The notes under the pieces were generated by a model. The model worked only from the letters and a program-made list of their open reading frames with translations. It had not been told where the DNA came from and did not search any database. A DNA stretch of 21,673 bases from Pleurotus djamor (taxonomy: Eukaryota > Basidiomycota > Agaricomycetes > Agaricales > Pleurotaceae). Location: positions 1-21,673 of the forward strand of contig JAPEVF010000763.1 of assembly GCA_029747585.1 (NCBI GenBank). Direction: 5' to 3'. Position 1 is the first letter of the stretch; each line of letters starts with the position of its first letter. Positions 1 to 10,062 of the stretch are shown here, in pieces. The position numbers and the translations under genes are program-made.

Positions 1-187
1 CTCTCACCGCAAAGTCTGTTTTCGGTAGCTCCACCATCCATGATGATATTCACAAAGATACCTTCACATCCAGCCTCGCTTTTTCCCATTTCTTTGATAC
101 CTCTGTGACAATCATCAGAGTCTCCATGAATGACCAAGGCATCAGTACACTCTGTGCCATATAAAAGTTTGATTGTTCATCTTTTAG

Positions 188-1888
188 GAACCATTCAACT
201 CCCAAATCGCTACATACTGGCTCCAAGGCCAACTCATCCACCAATCAGTCTTCGTGAAAGAGCCGACTTCCTCTTCCACTTCTGGATCTGATTCAAGCAC
301 TTCTGATAGTAACACTCCTCGTAGACTTCGGCGGTGCCAAACTGGCTACTTTCCCAAGGCCTCCCTGCCGGAGTCTTCGTCTTACAAAGTTACACATGGG
401 CCACTCTTCTGTCCGCTGACCCAATCCCCCTAGACATTGCTGAGAAAGACCCATTCCAGAATGCTTCGCACACCGTCAAAGTAGTCGAGAATATTTGTAG
501 GGACACCGACGTTGCGGCAAGCCTCGATACCCTCCAACTGACCCTCTCAACACTGCGGACATTCGCAGGCGACGGTATGTCCTTATAAATGATACCTGTG
601 TCGGTTCTGAATTCAATCCAGAGACACGCCTGGCATCGCTTTTGGAAGTCCCCGACGTAGGGATGATCCTGATAAAGCTGTTACGCTTTGCCGTGGAAAA
701 TCGATTGGTGCTGATAGAACAGGAATTCATGGAGACGTTGATACGTCTGCTTTCACTTACACGCGTAGCTTGGGAGCAACTTCCGAACACGCTTGACCCT
801 CCAATACCACCAATCAAACTGTACGAATGGGGTTCTCAGGTTCAAACCGACTATCAGGATGACTTGCTCAGAGTGATCCAAGTTTTCGGTGCGGTCTTAT
901 CATCCCTTGAAGCTACGTGATACTGATCATAACCATGTAGCATGCCTCGGGAAACAACGGCACTCTCAGTGGATATATGATCTAGGATCATATAGCCATT
1001 TCACGAAGTAACCCAAAGCAAATAACCTTCGCCAGTCGGTGCCACCATAATAGCTACGCTTCTGTCTGGAACGGATCCAGTCAGCCTCCGAATGATCTTG
1101 TCGAAATTCACGCTCTTCAAGAACGAAGCTTGGCAATTTCTCATGATGGCTCCCACATTGCTGTTGGTGATGGAAACGAGATCACGAGCATTGACATCAT
1201 AGCGGAACCTCACTTCGAAGTCAGAGGAACAAACGCCGGGGAACCCAGGGAGCCTATCTACTCTTTGCGCTTGTCCGACGATCTGCAAACGCTGGCTTCA
1301 AGGCATGATGATGGCTGGATCAAGATTTGGCGGCGGCAGCGCGACCAATGGCGAGTATCGAAGAGGTGCAGAGGAAAGGGGCTCGGGCTCCCTCCTTACG
1401 ATCTCGCTTTCTCGAAGGACGGCTCTAGACTGGCGTTTTGGAGTTTAAAAGGTCTAAAAGTGTGGAATTTAGCGGACGACTCGTTGATTGCGCTGGAAGA
1501 ATCTCAAGAGCTAGCATGCTCTCTTTCTTGGGTGCCGTCGGGGGAATCCATCGTCACTGGCACCATGTATGGGAGGGTGAAGATCTGGAGTGTCAACCAA
1601 AGGAAGACGATACACACCTTCAAAGCACATCGCAATCGGATCGAATGCTTAGCGCTTCGGCACGATGGGAAGCTTCTCGCGACCGGGGGGTATGATGAAA
1701 GAATTCGGGTTTGGAAATGCAGCAACTGGGAAAAAGTTTGGGACTTCAATATTGGTGAACGGGTTTCATCACTCGCGTTCTCACCTGATGGCAAGCGTCT
1801 CGTCTCAGGTGGCGCGAAAGGCGCACTTCATCTTTGGAATGTGGATATCGGAGATAACGAGGGCATGGAGTACTCTCTAATCGAATAA
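188..1888 (+). CDS. DUF2235-tail / helical linker / WD40 protein, 5' part missing
   Basis: This is a paralogue of the complete gene on the minus strand at 13415-16644. Seen: after an acceptor at 187, the frame reads a segment like the end of the DUF2235 module (GQLIHQSVFVKE here, GQRIHQSVLMRR in the other copy). A helical linker follows, then seven WD40 blades ending SLAFSPDGKRLVSGG. Likely introns are 575-621 (GTATGT) and 889-995 (GTGCGG), and both keep phase. The WD40 exon is 996-1888. Between about 360 and 430 the frame must shift by one base, so there is an unrecognised intron, a real frameshift or a sequence error. Bases 1-187 contain no DUF2235 catalytic motif, only a TATAAAA-like string near 160. 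The hydrolase domain is therefore either upstream of the window or lost. The role is probably a protein-interaction scaffold; the function is unknown. The gene converges on the MFS gene, with 229 bp between the stop codons. Confidence 0.75.
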
Positions 1889-2117
1889 TTGGCTCGAAAG
1901 CAATGATTACACAAGGGGTCATTGGCGAGTAGTGTACACGAAGGAAGAAGTCCGTGAACGAAGATAAGTGGAGAGAGGTATCAGATCTAGCACAGTAGCA
2001 AGGATACAGAGGAAGGTGCGAACAATGCTAGCAATATGCAAACTGTAAGCAAAGTGACGAAATGTGAGGAAAAGTATTGCTAAGAGGTGAAAGTTCGGTG
2101 AGGATGCTTGACTTTCA

Positions 2118-4735
2118 CTACGACTTGGTCGTAGCATCCGGTGAAGGCGTCTGTGCTGTCGGCGATGACGATGGCAATGGCGATGAGGCAGCGGAAATGG
2201 TATCAGTGACTGTAGCTTGAGTCGCCTCCGGAGAAGATGACGGCGGCGCATGTACTGGCTTAGCTTGCTTCTGCGCATAACGACTAGCATGCCGTATCCG
2301 CTCGCCATACTTCCAGAACAACCAGGGGCTACACAGGGAGAAAAGGAGGCGTCAGGGACTTGGTAAGGGAAAAGAGGAGAGAGGAAGACCTACGCGGGGC
2401 ATCCGATCGCAATCGACACAACCGCTAGAACAGTATCTCCCTTTCCGAACCCGAGCGACCTGTACATCGCTGGTGCAAAAAGGGGGAAACCGAAACCGGC
2501 TATGGAGCGTAGGAACGAGACTGCTGCAAGGGCTAGGGGCACTGCATGAGAAGGAGGAGCGGAAAAAGAAGAGGAAAAGAGAGACGTACCAGAAGCTGCG
2601 TGGAGCGTGAAGGTATCAATCACATACGTCTGTATTGACTGGAAATTCAGGATGATACCGGCGCCAATCAACGCAATTCCCTATAGTTTATGATAAGTAA
2701 ACGAGCAGCAAGAAACGAGGCAAGGACTCACGATATCCGGTACAATCCAGAAGACCTTGTATTGCGCTGACCATCCAGCGATAAACAAACCAATAGGGAG
2801 AAGAATCGTCCCCGGTACCATCGAAGCTATAAATTAAGCGCAACACCATCAGCTTTGTGACATAAAACTCCTCGGGAGAGAATCGAACTCACGTAGCCGG
2901 TACTCGGGTTTCCCTTTGCCCGGACCTTTCGCTCCGCCACCTTCAACATCACCACCGCCATTTCTCTTCTGTTCCCTCCGAATGAGGTAGCCGTACATCC
3001 AATCCATAGCTCGTGCGTTGAATTGTGATGCACCAGTCAAGCCGACACCAATAGCGATATAGTGCAGTCCTGCTATTCCGGGGGCTTGACCGTAGGTGCC
3101 TTCGAAGATGGATGGCATGGTCGTGAGGAATACTGATCAGGACGCGGAGGATTAGTCCAGGAAATAAACGAAAACCTGGGAAGAGAACATACGATAGAAG
3201 ACGCCGTAGATAAACGCCATATACAACCCTAGAAGCTGCACGATCGGCTCAGCAAAGAAAAGCATGAACGGCCGTATGAGCGATTTCTTCATGATATGTT
3301 TCCAGCTGCTCAAGTGCGAGTTCGTCAGTATCACTCGTGACGTCATGGAAGAGAAGCGAGCGAAGTCCTTGATGATGATGGAAAGTTGGAGGTGATGGAA
3401 GGAAAGCACTCACTTTCGGTCGTCGCTATCATAGACGGTCCGGACTTCCCGGTACTTGGGAGACTTGGTGGCGTCTTTCTCATCATCGTTGACGTTATCT
3501 ATCATAGCCTTGCGGATCCGCTCTGCCTTCTGTTCGAGCAATATTGGGGCATAAGCTATGACAAAGGCGTGACATTAACACAACCAGCCCATATTGCTGA
3601 AGGGCCAACACTTACTTTCGCGCAGGAAGAATACTCCTGAGATTTGGATGGCGACGCATACGATGCTAGTCGACCAAAAGACCCATCTCCATGTTGACTT
3701 TTCGGCTATCCAAGCTCCTGCGACTGGGCCGATTACAGGACCCAAGAGGGGAGCAAGAGAGTAAATCGCTATGGCTCGACCTCGTTCGTGGGGAAGCCAT
3801 ACGTCTCCGATCACACCGCCACCAATCTATAGATGGAGGCGGGGGATAGTCAGTGAACTGGACGAGATAGAAGTGGGTCGGGGGGAAGGAAACTCACAGC
3901 TAAGGGCGCACTACCTCCCAATCCAGAGAGAAAACGGAAAGCAACGAGTTGACCTGTATTCTGTGCGAAACCGCACCCTATGTTCCATGCTAACCACATT
4001 GGGTGTTACAATTCTGCCCGAGGAAACAGATGGCGATAAGAACTTACCAAGATAGAATAGATTTGCAAGTTGGATTACTCGAGAACGACCAAAGATTTCA
4101 CTGAGCGGTCCGAGGAATAATGGACCCACAGCTATAAGTTCCATGCGATAAAGTTATGAGAAGAGCGCTATGATTGACAGGGAAGAATGGAGACGAACCA
4201 TACGCAAGGACGAATATGGACGTGGTCAGCGCTGTGACCACCGTGCTCGTAATGCCAAACTCCTCAGCAAGGCGTTCTGCTGCTGGAGCGATCATTGAAG
4301 AGGATATGGGACTGATAAATGTGAACGAAGAAATAACAATGGTGGCCGCCCATTTTTGGCGGTATGTCCAGCTATTTGTTGTGCACAAAGTTGAACATGG
4401 ATTGTACGATGATAGGGCTGATTTACGCACTTTTTCGGGTTACATGGGTCGTCTGGACCGTCCCAGTCTACAAGCAAGACATCGTGGTCGTCTGACAAAT
4501 CGTCCCCGCCACCATATTTCTCTGAGGCCCCGCTTACTCCCTCCCCGCCTACTTCAACAACCTTTTGCTCTGGCGTCTTGCTACGGCTTGGCTCCGCCTC
4601 CGCTGAGCTCTCCACTGACCCAGATATCGTTATTGACGTCCGCCGTGATTGTGAAGTTACTGGTCTCGTGTGATCATCTCGTGTCTGCCTTTTGCTGTCG
4701 TTTTGGCTCAAATCGTTAGCCACGCGTTGGGGCAT
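2118..4735 (-). CDS. MFS transporter, DHA1 drug/polyamine-proton antiporter type, 12 exons
   Basis: This is an integral membrane transporter, probably at the plasma membrane, that exports small molecules against protons. Exons I placed: 4735-4431, 4371-4199, 4131-4048, 3989-3898, 3826-3616, 3555-3414, 3305-3193, 3132-2893, 2826-2732, 2680-2590, 2541-2394 and 2328-2118. They sum to 1905 nt (634 aa), with every junction in phase. Family marks: DPCNPKNW before TM1 (about residue 96), motif A GPLSEIFGR (167-175), HERGRA (231-236), motif C GPVIGPVAGAWI (247-258), WRWVFW (264-269), a long charged loop after TM6 with ETYAPILLEQKAERIRK, and a Ser/Pro/Ala-rich cytosolic tail. An in-frame ATG at 4858 would add 41 residues, but a TATATATA box at 4796-4803 lies between the two starts and favours 4735. 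The substrate (azole, polyamine, mycotoxin) cannot be told from sequence. Confidence 0.92.
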
Positions 4736-4795
4736 GTTTTGATGGGCGATTTGGAAGGGGACGGAAGTTTGAGAGCGGCTATGAATTTTGAGACC

Positions 4796-4803
4796 TATAT
4801 ATA
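4796..4803 (-). promoter_or_regulatory. TATA box of the MFS gene
   Basis: TATATATA on the minus strand lies about 60 bp before the ATG at 4735. It lies downstream of the alternative ATG at 4858, so transcripts starting below this box could only use the inner start. Not experimentally supported. Confidence 0.5.
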
Positions 4804-4858
4804 CTGTGTGAGAGATGGGTAACTTACTTTGAGTTGGACGTTGAAGTTCGTTGGTCAT

Positions 4859-5149
4859 GATGCAGGGATAAGCAAGATCGCGTGCACCGTTGGAGAGGAT
4901 TGTTGTCCGACCGGAATCGGACCCGGCAGCAATTTAGGAACTCTCACGACCGGTCTGAGAGGCACATCGTCCATTCCTCGACGAACAGCGGAGCTGAACA
5001 TTGAGGAGGAGTGTGGATGGTGAGGTTGTTGGACGAGTGCACAAGGTCTGCAAAGATGAGAACATTGGGAAGAGAAGACCAAGGAATTGATCACCAAATT
5101 GATCCTTGATCTCCGCTAGCTGGCGCCGTGCACTGGCAGCAATGCCGAA
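4859..5149. other. MFS upstream region
   Basis: I recognise no gene here. A minus-strand open frame (5097-4855) ends in a TGA overlapping the ATG at 4858. It would be an upstream ORF only if transcription began above it, and it resembles no known protein. Confidence 0.4.
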
Positions 5150-5520
5150 CTTACTCCGATTGAAAAATAAGCATTTATGACAATCATTTGCGCTCAACGA
5201 TGGACTCGCATGCGCGATCATCGAGGACGACCGTGAAGAGATCGCTTCAGCCTTCCGTTGCGCAGCATTCTATTTCCAATCCATTACCAACATACCCTAT
5301 TTCTAATCAAAACGCGGTTCAACGCCGCCTTCGAATGAATCATGTCGCCTGAAACGCAGAATAACATGGTTGATGAATTCGAGGTTTGTCTGCAAAACAG
5401 TGAACCTTCATGAATATAATACTTCCGGTAAAACACTCAGTATGAATCGAGGAAAGCAGTGCTGTAGGTGCTATAGTGGAAGGGGCGGGTTTTCATGAAT
5501 AGTTGCATGTCATCTGCTTC
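5150..5520 (+). pseudogene. Decayed coding segment, copy A of a local duplication
   Basis: Homologous to 6235-6600. In the plus frame it reads QSFALNDGLACAIIEDD, matching ASFPLLNCALTHAIVEGH in copy B. The match runs on through REEIASAFRCAAFY (B: RKESALAFWSAAVY). Many codons differ only at the third base, which points to past protein coding on this strand. Copy A has a TGA just before the segment and a frameshift near 5300. Past the coding part, the two copies still share ATGGTTGATGAATTC, a nearby TTCATGA and TTTTCATGAAT. I do not recognise the family. Confidence 0.45.
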
Positions 5521-6164
5521 TCGAGTTTCTTGACGAGGTCACGAAGACTTAACTAGAAAGCACCACATGCTCATGCACCTCGCTTGAATGACAATCATGC
5601 AGNAAAAAACGCGACTCTCAGCCCTTTCCAAAACCGCGGTCAAGGATTTCGCTCGGAGAGGGGCAGTACAGCCTGGGCTCCCTAATGCTCCCCTTTCCTA
5701 CCCCTCCTCCACGAGTCTCCCTCCTCAGCCTCGCAGAGACCAAGAAGAGCCATTAACTCTGCATCAGCTGGGCTGATAAATAATAATTCGCCAGAAATAT
5801 ATGATAAACGCCCTAGAGAAGCCCACATCTGTCCATCGTGCGTGTTCGAATGGCTTTGGTGGCTCTTGTGGCCCCTTAGCTTCTCCTATAAATCTGACGT
5901 ACTCTTCCCTCGCAAAACAAACGTATCGCACCCTTTTCATTCCCGAGGAATTTACCGGAGTAGATCGAGACCCAGTTGAGGACAGATTCGAAGAGAAACG
6001 CTGCTCCCGAAGCTAAGGGATATAACCCAAGCCTGCAGCTTGAAAAACAGTAGGGAACGGACGCCCCCTTCCGGGTGGTAACAATTGAGATCTCCCCATA
6101 ATTCTCCACCCGAACCCTCTCCGTCTCTCTGACTACTAAGTCACAGGCCCCGCGTGCAAGGCTG
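5521..6164. other. Intergenic, no gene recognised
   Basis: It holds short overlapping open frames on both strands, none with a family signature or convincing splice sites. There is one N at 5603 before a run of A. A pyrimidine-rich stretch lies at about 5680-5730. Confidence 0.4.
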
Positions 6165-6600
6165 ATCCTCATACAGAGGACGAGAAGACGTCGTCGACCC
6201 ACGCCGATCGAAGAAAGCTAAAATATTGCCAAGGTCGCGTGTTTGTCTATCCGTTGTTATAGCCTCATTTCCATTGCTGAACTGTGCACTCACACATGCA
6301 ATTGTTGAAGGCCATCGTAAAGAGTCTGCTTTGGCCTTCTGGTCCGCAGCGGTGTATCCGAGACCATTAACAGCATCATGCCCTATCTCTCGTCCAATGG
6401 TCGTTGCCGACCTCAAATGAAAACAACACTATGGTTGATGAATTCAATGAGGCTTCCCTGAGAAACAATGAAGTTTCATGAGCTTGTGACCCGAGGGGAA
6501 AGAGCTACATATGTTTTAGTCGAAGGCAAGTCGAAGGAGTGATTTTCATGAATCTTCCAACCTCTTGCTTGTCGTCGTTATACTTCTCAAGTTTATGTTC
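6165..6600 (+). pseudogene. Decayed coding segment, copy B of a local duplication
   Basis: The plus frame is open from 6165 to a stop at 6420 (about 85 codons) but has no ATG. It contains the segment shared with copy A at 5150-5520, about 1.08 kb away in the same orientation. Similarity continues past the stop into non-coding sequence (ATGGTTGATGAATTC at about 6432; TTTTCATGAAT at about 6542). It is either a tandem-duplicated gene remnant or one exon of a gene whose other exons are gone. A 91-codon minus-strand ORF covers the same bases, but codon-position conservation between copies favours the plus strand. Family unknown. Confidence 0.4.
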
Positions 6601-7152
6601 ACGATCAGAAAGCATCTCGAACCATTCAACTCACCTCTCAACCTTTCTGTTGCTTGCCGGAGAACGGGTCGGGTAAACTTAACCTCCTAGGTCTATCATG
6701 GATCATCCATTCATGACTCATCCCCGGTTGTTTTCCGTTCAACGGTGTATGTTCTCTTCCTCACTGCGACTCATCGCGCCGCATACGTGGTTGAGACTCT
6801 TGGACTGAGGGCAAAGTCAGTGAGTCTCAGCTCTCAGCTTACCCTTCGACGATGTCTATTCCAGACTAGCTTCGTAGCCCCATCACCCACTCCCTGTCCT
6901 ATGATCACTGCGTACACGAATTGAAGGTTTCGCAAAGATTTGAGTGACGCCTGTATCTTAGGGCCCCTTCAAGTGGCCAACGCTTGAAATGAGATAGCAT
7001 TCACGATTTTTACATGCAGGAGAAGTATCAAGGCCTTCGTTCGTTGAGTCTCATTCCTTGGGCTAGGAGACCTCAGGAGAAGCATAGGGCTCAGGGATCA
7101 CTACGAGTAATTTCCAAAGGCATTGATGGGTATGAAATTCATGTCGAAATCG
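6601..7152. other. Upstream region of the CPL1-like gene
   Basis: No coding signal was found. It is probably the promoter of the gene starting at 7325. I see no conserved operator that I can name. Confidence 0.4.
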
Positions 7153-7158
7153 TATAAA
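7153..7158 (+). promoter_or_regulatory. TATA box and CT-rich start region of the CPL1-like gene
   Basis: TATAAA is followed about 25-45 bp later by a pyrimidine-rich tract at 7180-7203, the usual layout of a strongly expressed fungal promoter. The ATG at 7325 has a good context (CACCATGC), giving a leader of roughly 120-140 nt. Confidence 0.6.
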
Positions 7159-7324
7159 GCCTCGGAAAAAATCCACCACCCTTCTCCCTTTCTTCTTTCT
7201 TTCTGAATAACCCCCGTCATTCGTTCAAGAAGTCGCTCGTTGCACCAACCAACTCTCTTTTATCAAATCAGTCGCTCTCTTTCTGGAGTCTCGACATATC
7301 ACTCACTCACAAGCGTCGTTCACC

Positions 7325-7885
7325 ATGCGTCTCGTATATCCAACCCCTTTCCTTGTCACCACCCTTTTCGCCTTCATCGGGACCTGCGCGGGTGCTCCAA
7401 GCGCGAACTCTCGACTTTACTGCGCTTCGCACGCTCGCTTCAGCAGAAAGGCCATCAATTTCAAGGCGTGTCCGGTATACGACAGGCTCGGAGGATCGCA
7501 GACTGTCCTCAGACAGGCAGGGTACACTTGTGTCGATATCATGAATGACCTTGAGTAGGTATCATCCGTTTAGTTGCGTCGCCCCCTGATAATTGTAATC
7601 TTTTAGATCCTGTGGCGGATGTGCTGAAGCCAACCTTGACGGGGAACGAAGCAACGACGGTGGAAGGGACTGCACATCTATCCCTAACGTCAACTCGGTT
7701 TCGTGTATCAGGGGACAATGTATTATTGGTACGCCCTCGAAGTTTCCCGTGTTGCAATTTTTCTGAATCGTTCTCACTGTTCAGCTTCATGTGCGCGCGG
7801 ATACGAACTCGCCTCTGATGAGGACACATGTGAGGAAGAGGTGTATTACGATCCCAAGCCAGGTCACTACGATTTCTTGCGTTAA
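7325..7885 (+). CDS. Secreted cysteine-rich CPL1-like (priA-type) protein
   Basis: Three exons (7325-7554, 7607-7728, 7785-7885) give 150 aa, with junctions in phase. Residues 1 to about 23 form a signal peptide: a basic start, the hydrophobic core FLVTTLFAFIG, and cleavage near AGA-PS. The mature protein carries the CPL1-like pattern: SCGGCAEA, then GRDCTSIPNVNSVSC, RGQC, SCARGYEL and DTC, with paired cysteines that should form disulfides. The family is basidiomycete-rich. It includes Lentinula PriA, linked to fruiting, and Cryptococcus CPL1, a secreted factor affecting host immunity. The C-terminal tail (EEEVYYDPKPGHYDFLR) is acidic and tyrosine-rich. It is probably exported to the wall or medium; its role in this organism is not known. 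Confidence 0.88.
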
Positions 7886-8266
7886 ATGCTAGCCTTCCCT
7901 TTGTACTTAGCCCACAGAATGCCTGAAACGCGCTTGTCCTCCCCATTCACGGAGTACAAAGAGAAAAGAGAAGTCCAGGGGCATTGAGACAGGGGCCTGT
8001 TGAACGAACACGCACGGGCCTCCGCGTGAAAGAACGCGTCCCAAAAAGGGAATTGTTTATGCTGAAGGGCGATGGCAAGCGCGCCCCACGCTGCTCGTTG
8101 GACCCTTCTTCTTCCCATCTTTCTCCTCCTCCACATCGTTTACGCGCCACTCCTCCTTTGCTCGTCGCCCAAATCGTCCTCGACGCGCTTTCCTCCTCCG
8201 GCAGTCGAACGCGATATCCGGACAACAAACTCACGTATAAGACTACTCTTAGTCCTCAAAAACATA

Positions 8267-10062
8267 ATGAGCACAGCGAAGAAAGGTGGTTCAAAACCAG
8301 GGAAGCCACAACCTCCTCCTGCGACCTATGATTACCGGGACATCGTTCTCGGGAAAGTAAGGGGCTTTCCATCGTGGCCGGGAATGGTGAGTCTTGAAGT
8401 AAAATTGCGCGTTCTTCTGCGTGACTCACGGATCCTTGTCGTTTTGCCTTTCTTTTCCGGTTTCTCTTCGTTGTACAACGAACGGTGTACTTGCTCTGGG
8501 TCGCGTATGCTCGTGAATGTGACTTTGTCATGCGCGTTCTTGGGGACACTGCAGGTGGTCGGATCCCGAGACGGTACCAGCCCCAGTAAAACGAGAACGC
8601 CCGTCAGGCAAGAAAACAAGNCACATACTGCGTGAGGTTCTTCCCCAAAGGCGATTAGTGAGTCTCAGCCACCATCTCATCTCCCTTTGTCTCTAATAGA
8701 CGTCCTCTATCTAGCGCCTGGCTAGCATCCAAGGATATTTCCAAACTGCTGCCCCACGAAATCCAATCCTACCTCAGTGAGCCACACAAGAAGAGTGGCG
8801 ACCTCCTCGAAGGCTACAAGATTGCCTTGGATCCGAAAGAATGGGAGGAGAATATGGCTTCGGCCGGTGAAGCTGAAGCTGAGGCCAATGCGGAGGTCGA
8901 TCAGCTGGATAGCGAGGAAGAAGGGTCAGGAGATGGCGAGAAGAAGACGAAGAAAGCTGCGGGGAGGAAGAGAAAGCGTGAATCCGACGCTGGACCGATT
9001 GCAAAGACGAAGGCCCCGAAGAAGCCGAGAAAATCGAAGGTTGCTGATGATGACGAGGAGGCGTCGGTGTCAGCGGTGGCGAAAGGGAAGAAGGGGGGCA
9101 GGAAGAGTACGTCTAAGAGCAAGGCTATGGTTGAGTCGGAGGATGAGGGTGCGGGTTCGCCTGCTGGGGGACGTGCTGGCGATGATGCATCCGCGTCCAA
9201 GAATGCTGTATCGCCTGATGCGAAGAAGGGAGTCAAGAAGAACGAGGCAGAAGAACTCGATGGTGCGTGGCTGGTCCTCTTTCCCTAAACGGCCCTTCAT
9301 TAATATCATCTTTCGTTTGCAGCTAACCTCGCTCAAGATCCTGAAGCCATCAAAGTCAGAGATTGGAGGCATCGATTGCAGAAGACATTCCTCAGCCCAA
9401 AACTGCTAATGCCGAAAAGCGAGGTATGTTGCCTTCACTTGCCTTTCCTACCGCCGACGCATGGTCTCAACTTGTGAAACAGGAAATGCCAGCCATGAAC
9501 ATCCTCTTTTCAACCATAGAATCTTATGACGCCATGTCCATCCAATATCTCCAATTCTCTAAGATTGGCAAGGTCATGCGCCATATTGCTGCGCTCGAGA
9601 GCGAGCGCGTACCGAGAGACGGCGAATTTGCGTTCAGAGAACGGGCGAAGGCATTGGTGGATAGGTGGCATCTTATCCTGAATAAGAGTGCCCCGGGCGG
9701 TGGACCGGCTACACCTACACATACCACGACGGCTCCTACGACGAACGGGGTGAATGGGCATGTTGGTGATGTTTCGATGGCAGACGATGCGCAGCCTGAG
9801 GCCGAAGCTGGTAGTGTCGAGGAGAAGACGGCGGCTATTGATCTGAACGCCCCAGAGAAAACCGAAGAACAAGGTACGCCTGTGCTCTACCGCTTTTCTT
9901 TTTGTGGCCGCAGCTAACTGACTTGTCCCAGATGAACCGCCTGTCGCTGAGGCTGCTGCCGAGGCACCAACGACATCACAGCCTGACGAAGAAAAGGATG
10001 GTGAGGCGGAGGCAGAAGCAGAGGCAGAAGCAGACGCTGACGTCCCCATGGCCGAAGCCTAA
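8267..10062 (+). CDS. PWWP-domain chromatin protein with LEDGF/TFIIS-N-like domain
   Basis: This is a nuclear protein expected to read histone H3K36 methylation through its PWWP domain. Exons: 8267-8386, 8555-8657, 8715-9262, 9323-9423, 9483-9873 and 9932-10062. The PWWP domain covers about residues 22-95, with GFPSWPGM, YCVRFFPKGDYAWLASKDIS and SEPHKKSGDLLEGYKIALDP. A long Lys/Glu region follows with NLS-like GRKRKRESD and KAPKKPRKSK. A helical domain at about 260-365 (IKVRDWRHRLQKTFL, then MNILFSTIESY, IGKVMRHIAAL) resembles the LEDGF integrase-binding/TFIIS-N fold. The tail is acidic and Ala/Glu-rich. Exon 2 as given does not keep frame: one extra base at GG 8561-8562 and the N at 8621 both have to be ignored. 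That gives 1392 nt (463 aa), all in phase. The frame stays open upstream to 8072, but the ATG at 8267 starts the family-like region. Confidence 0.85.

Noticed and set aside
476..817. 113-codon minus-strand ORF
   Set aside because: It is opposite exons of the WD40 paralogue, which are supported by homology to copy 2.
5876..6202. 108-codon minus-strand ORF
   Set aside because: No motif, no splice context, and its start region overlaps the plus-strand duplicated relic.
8072..8266. Signal-peptide-like N-terminal extension of the PWWP gene (LLLPIFLLLHIVYAPLLL)
   Set aside because: A nuclear reader would not carry it. The sequence is the CT-rich leader read in frame; the ATG at 8267 fits the family start.
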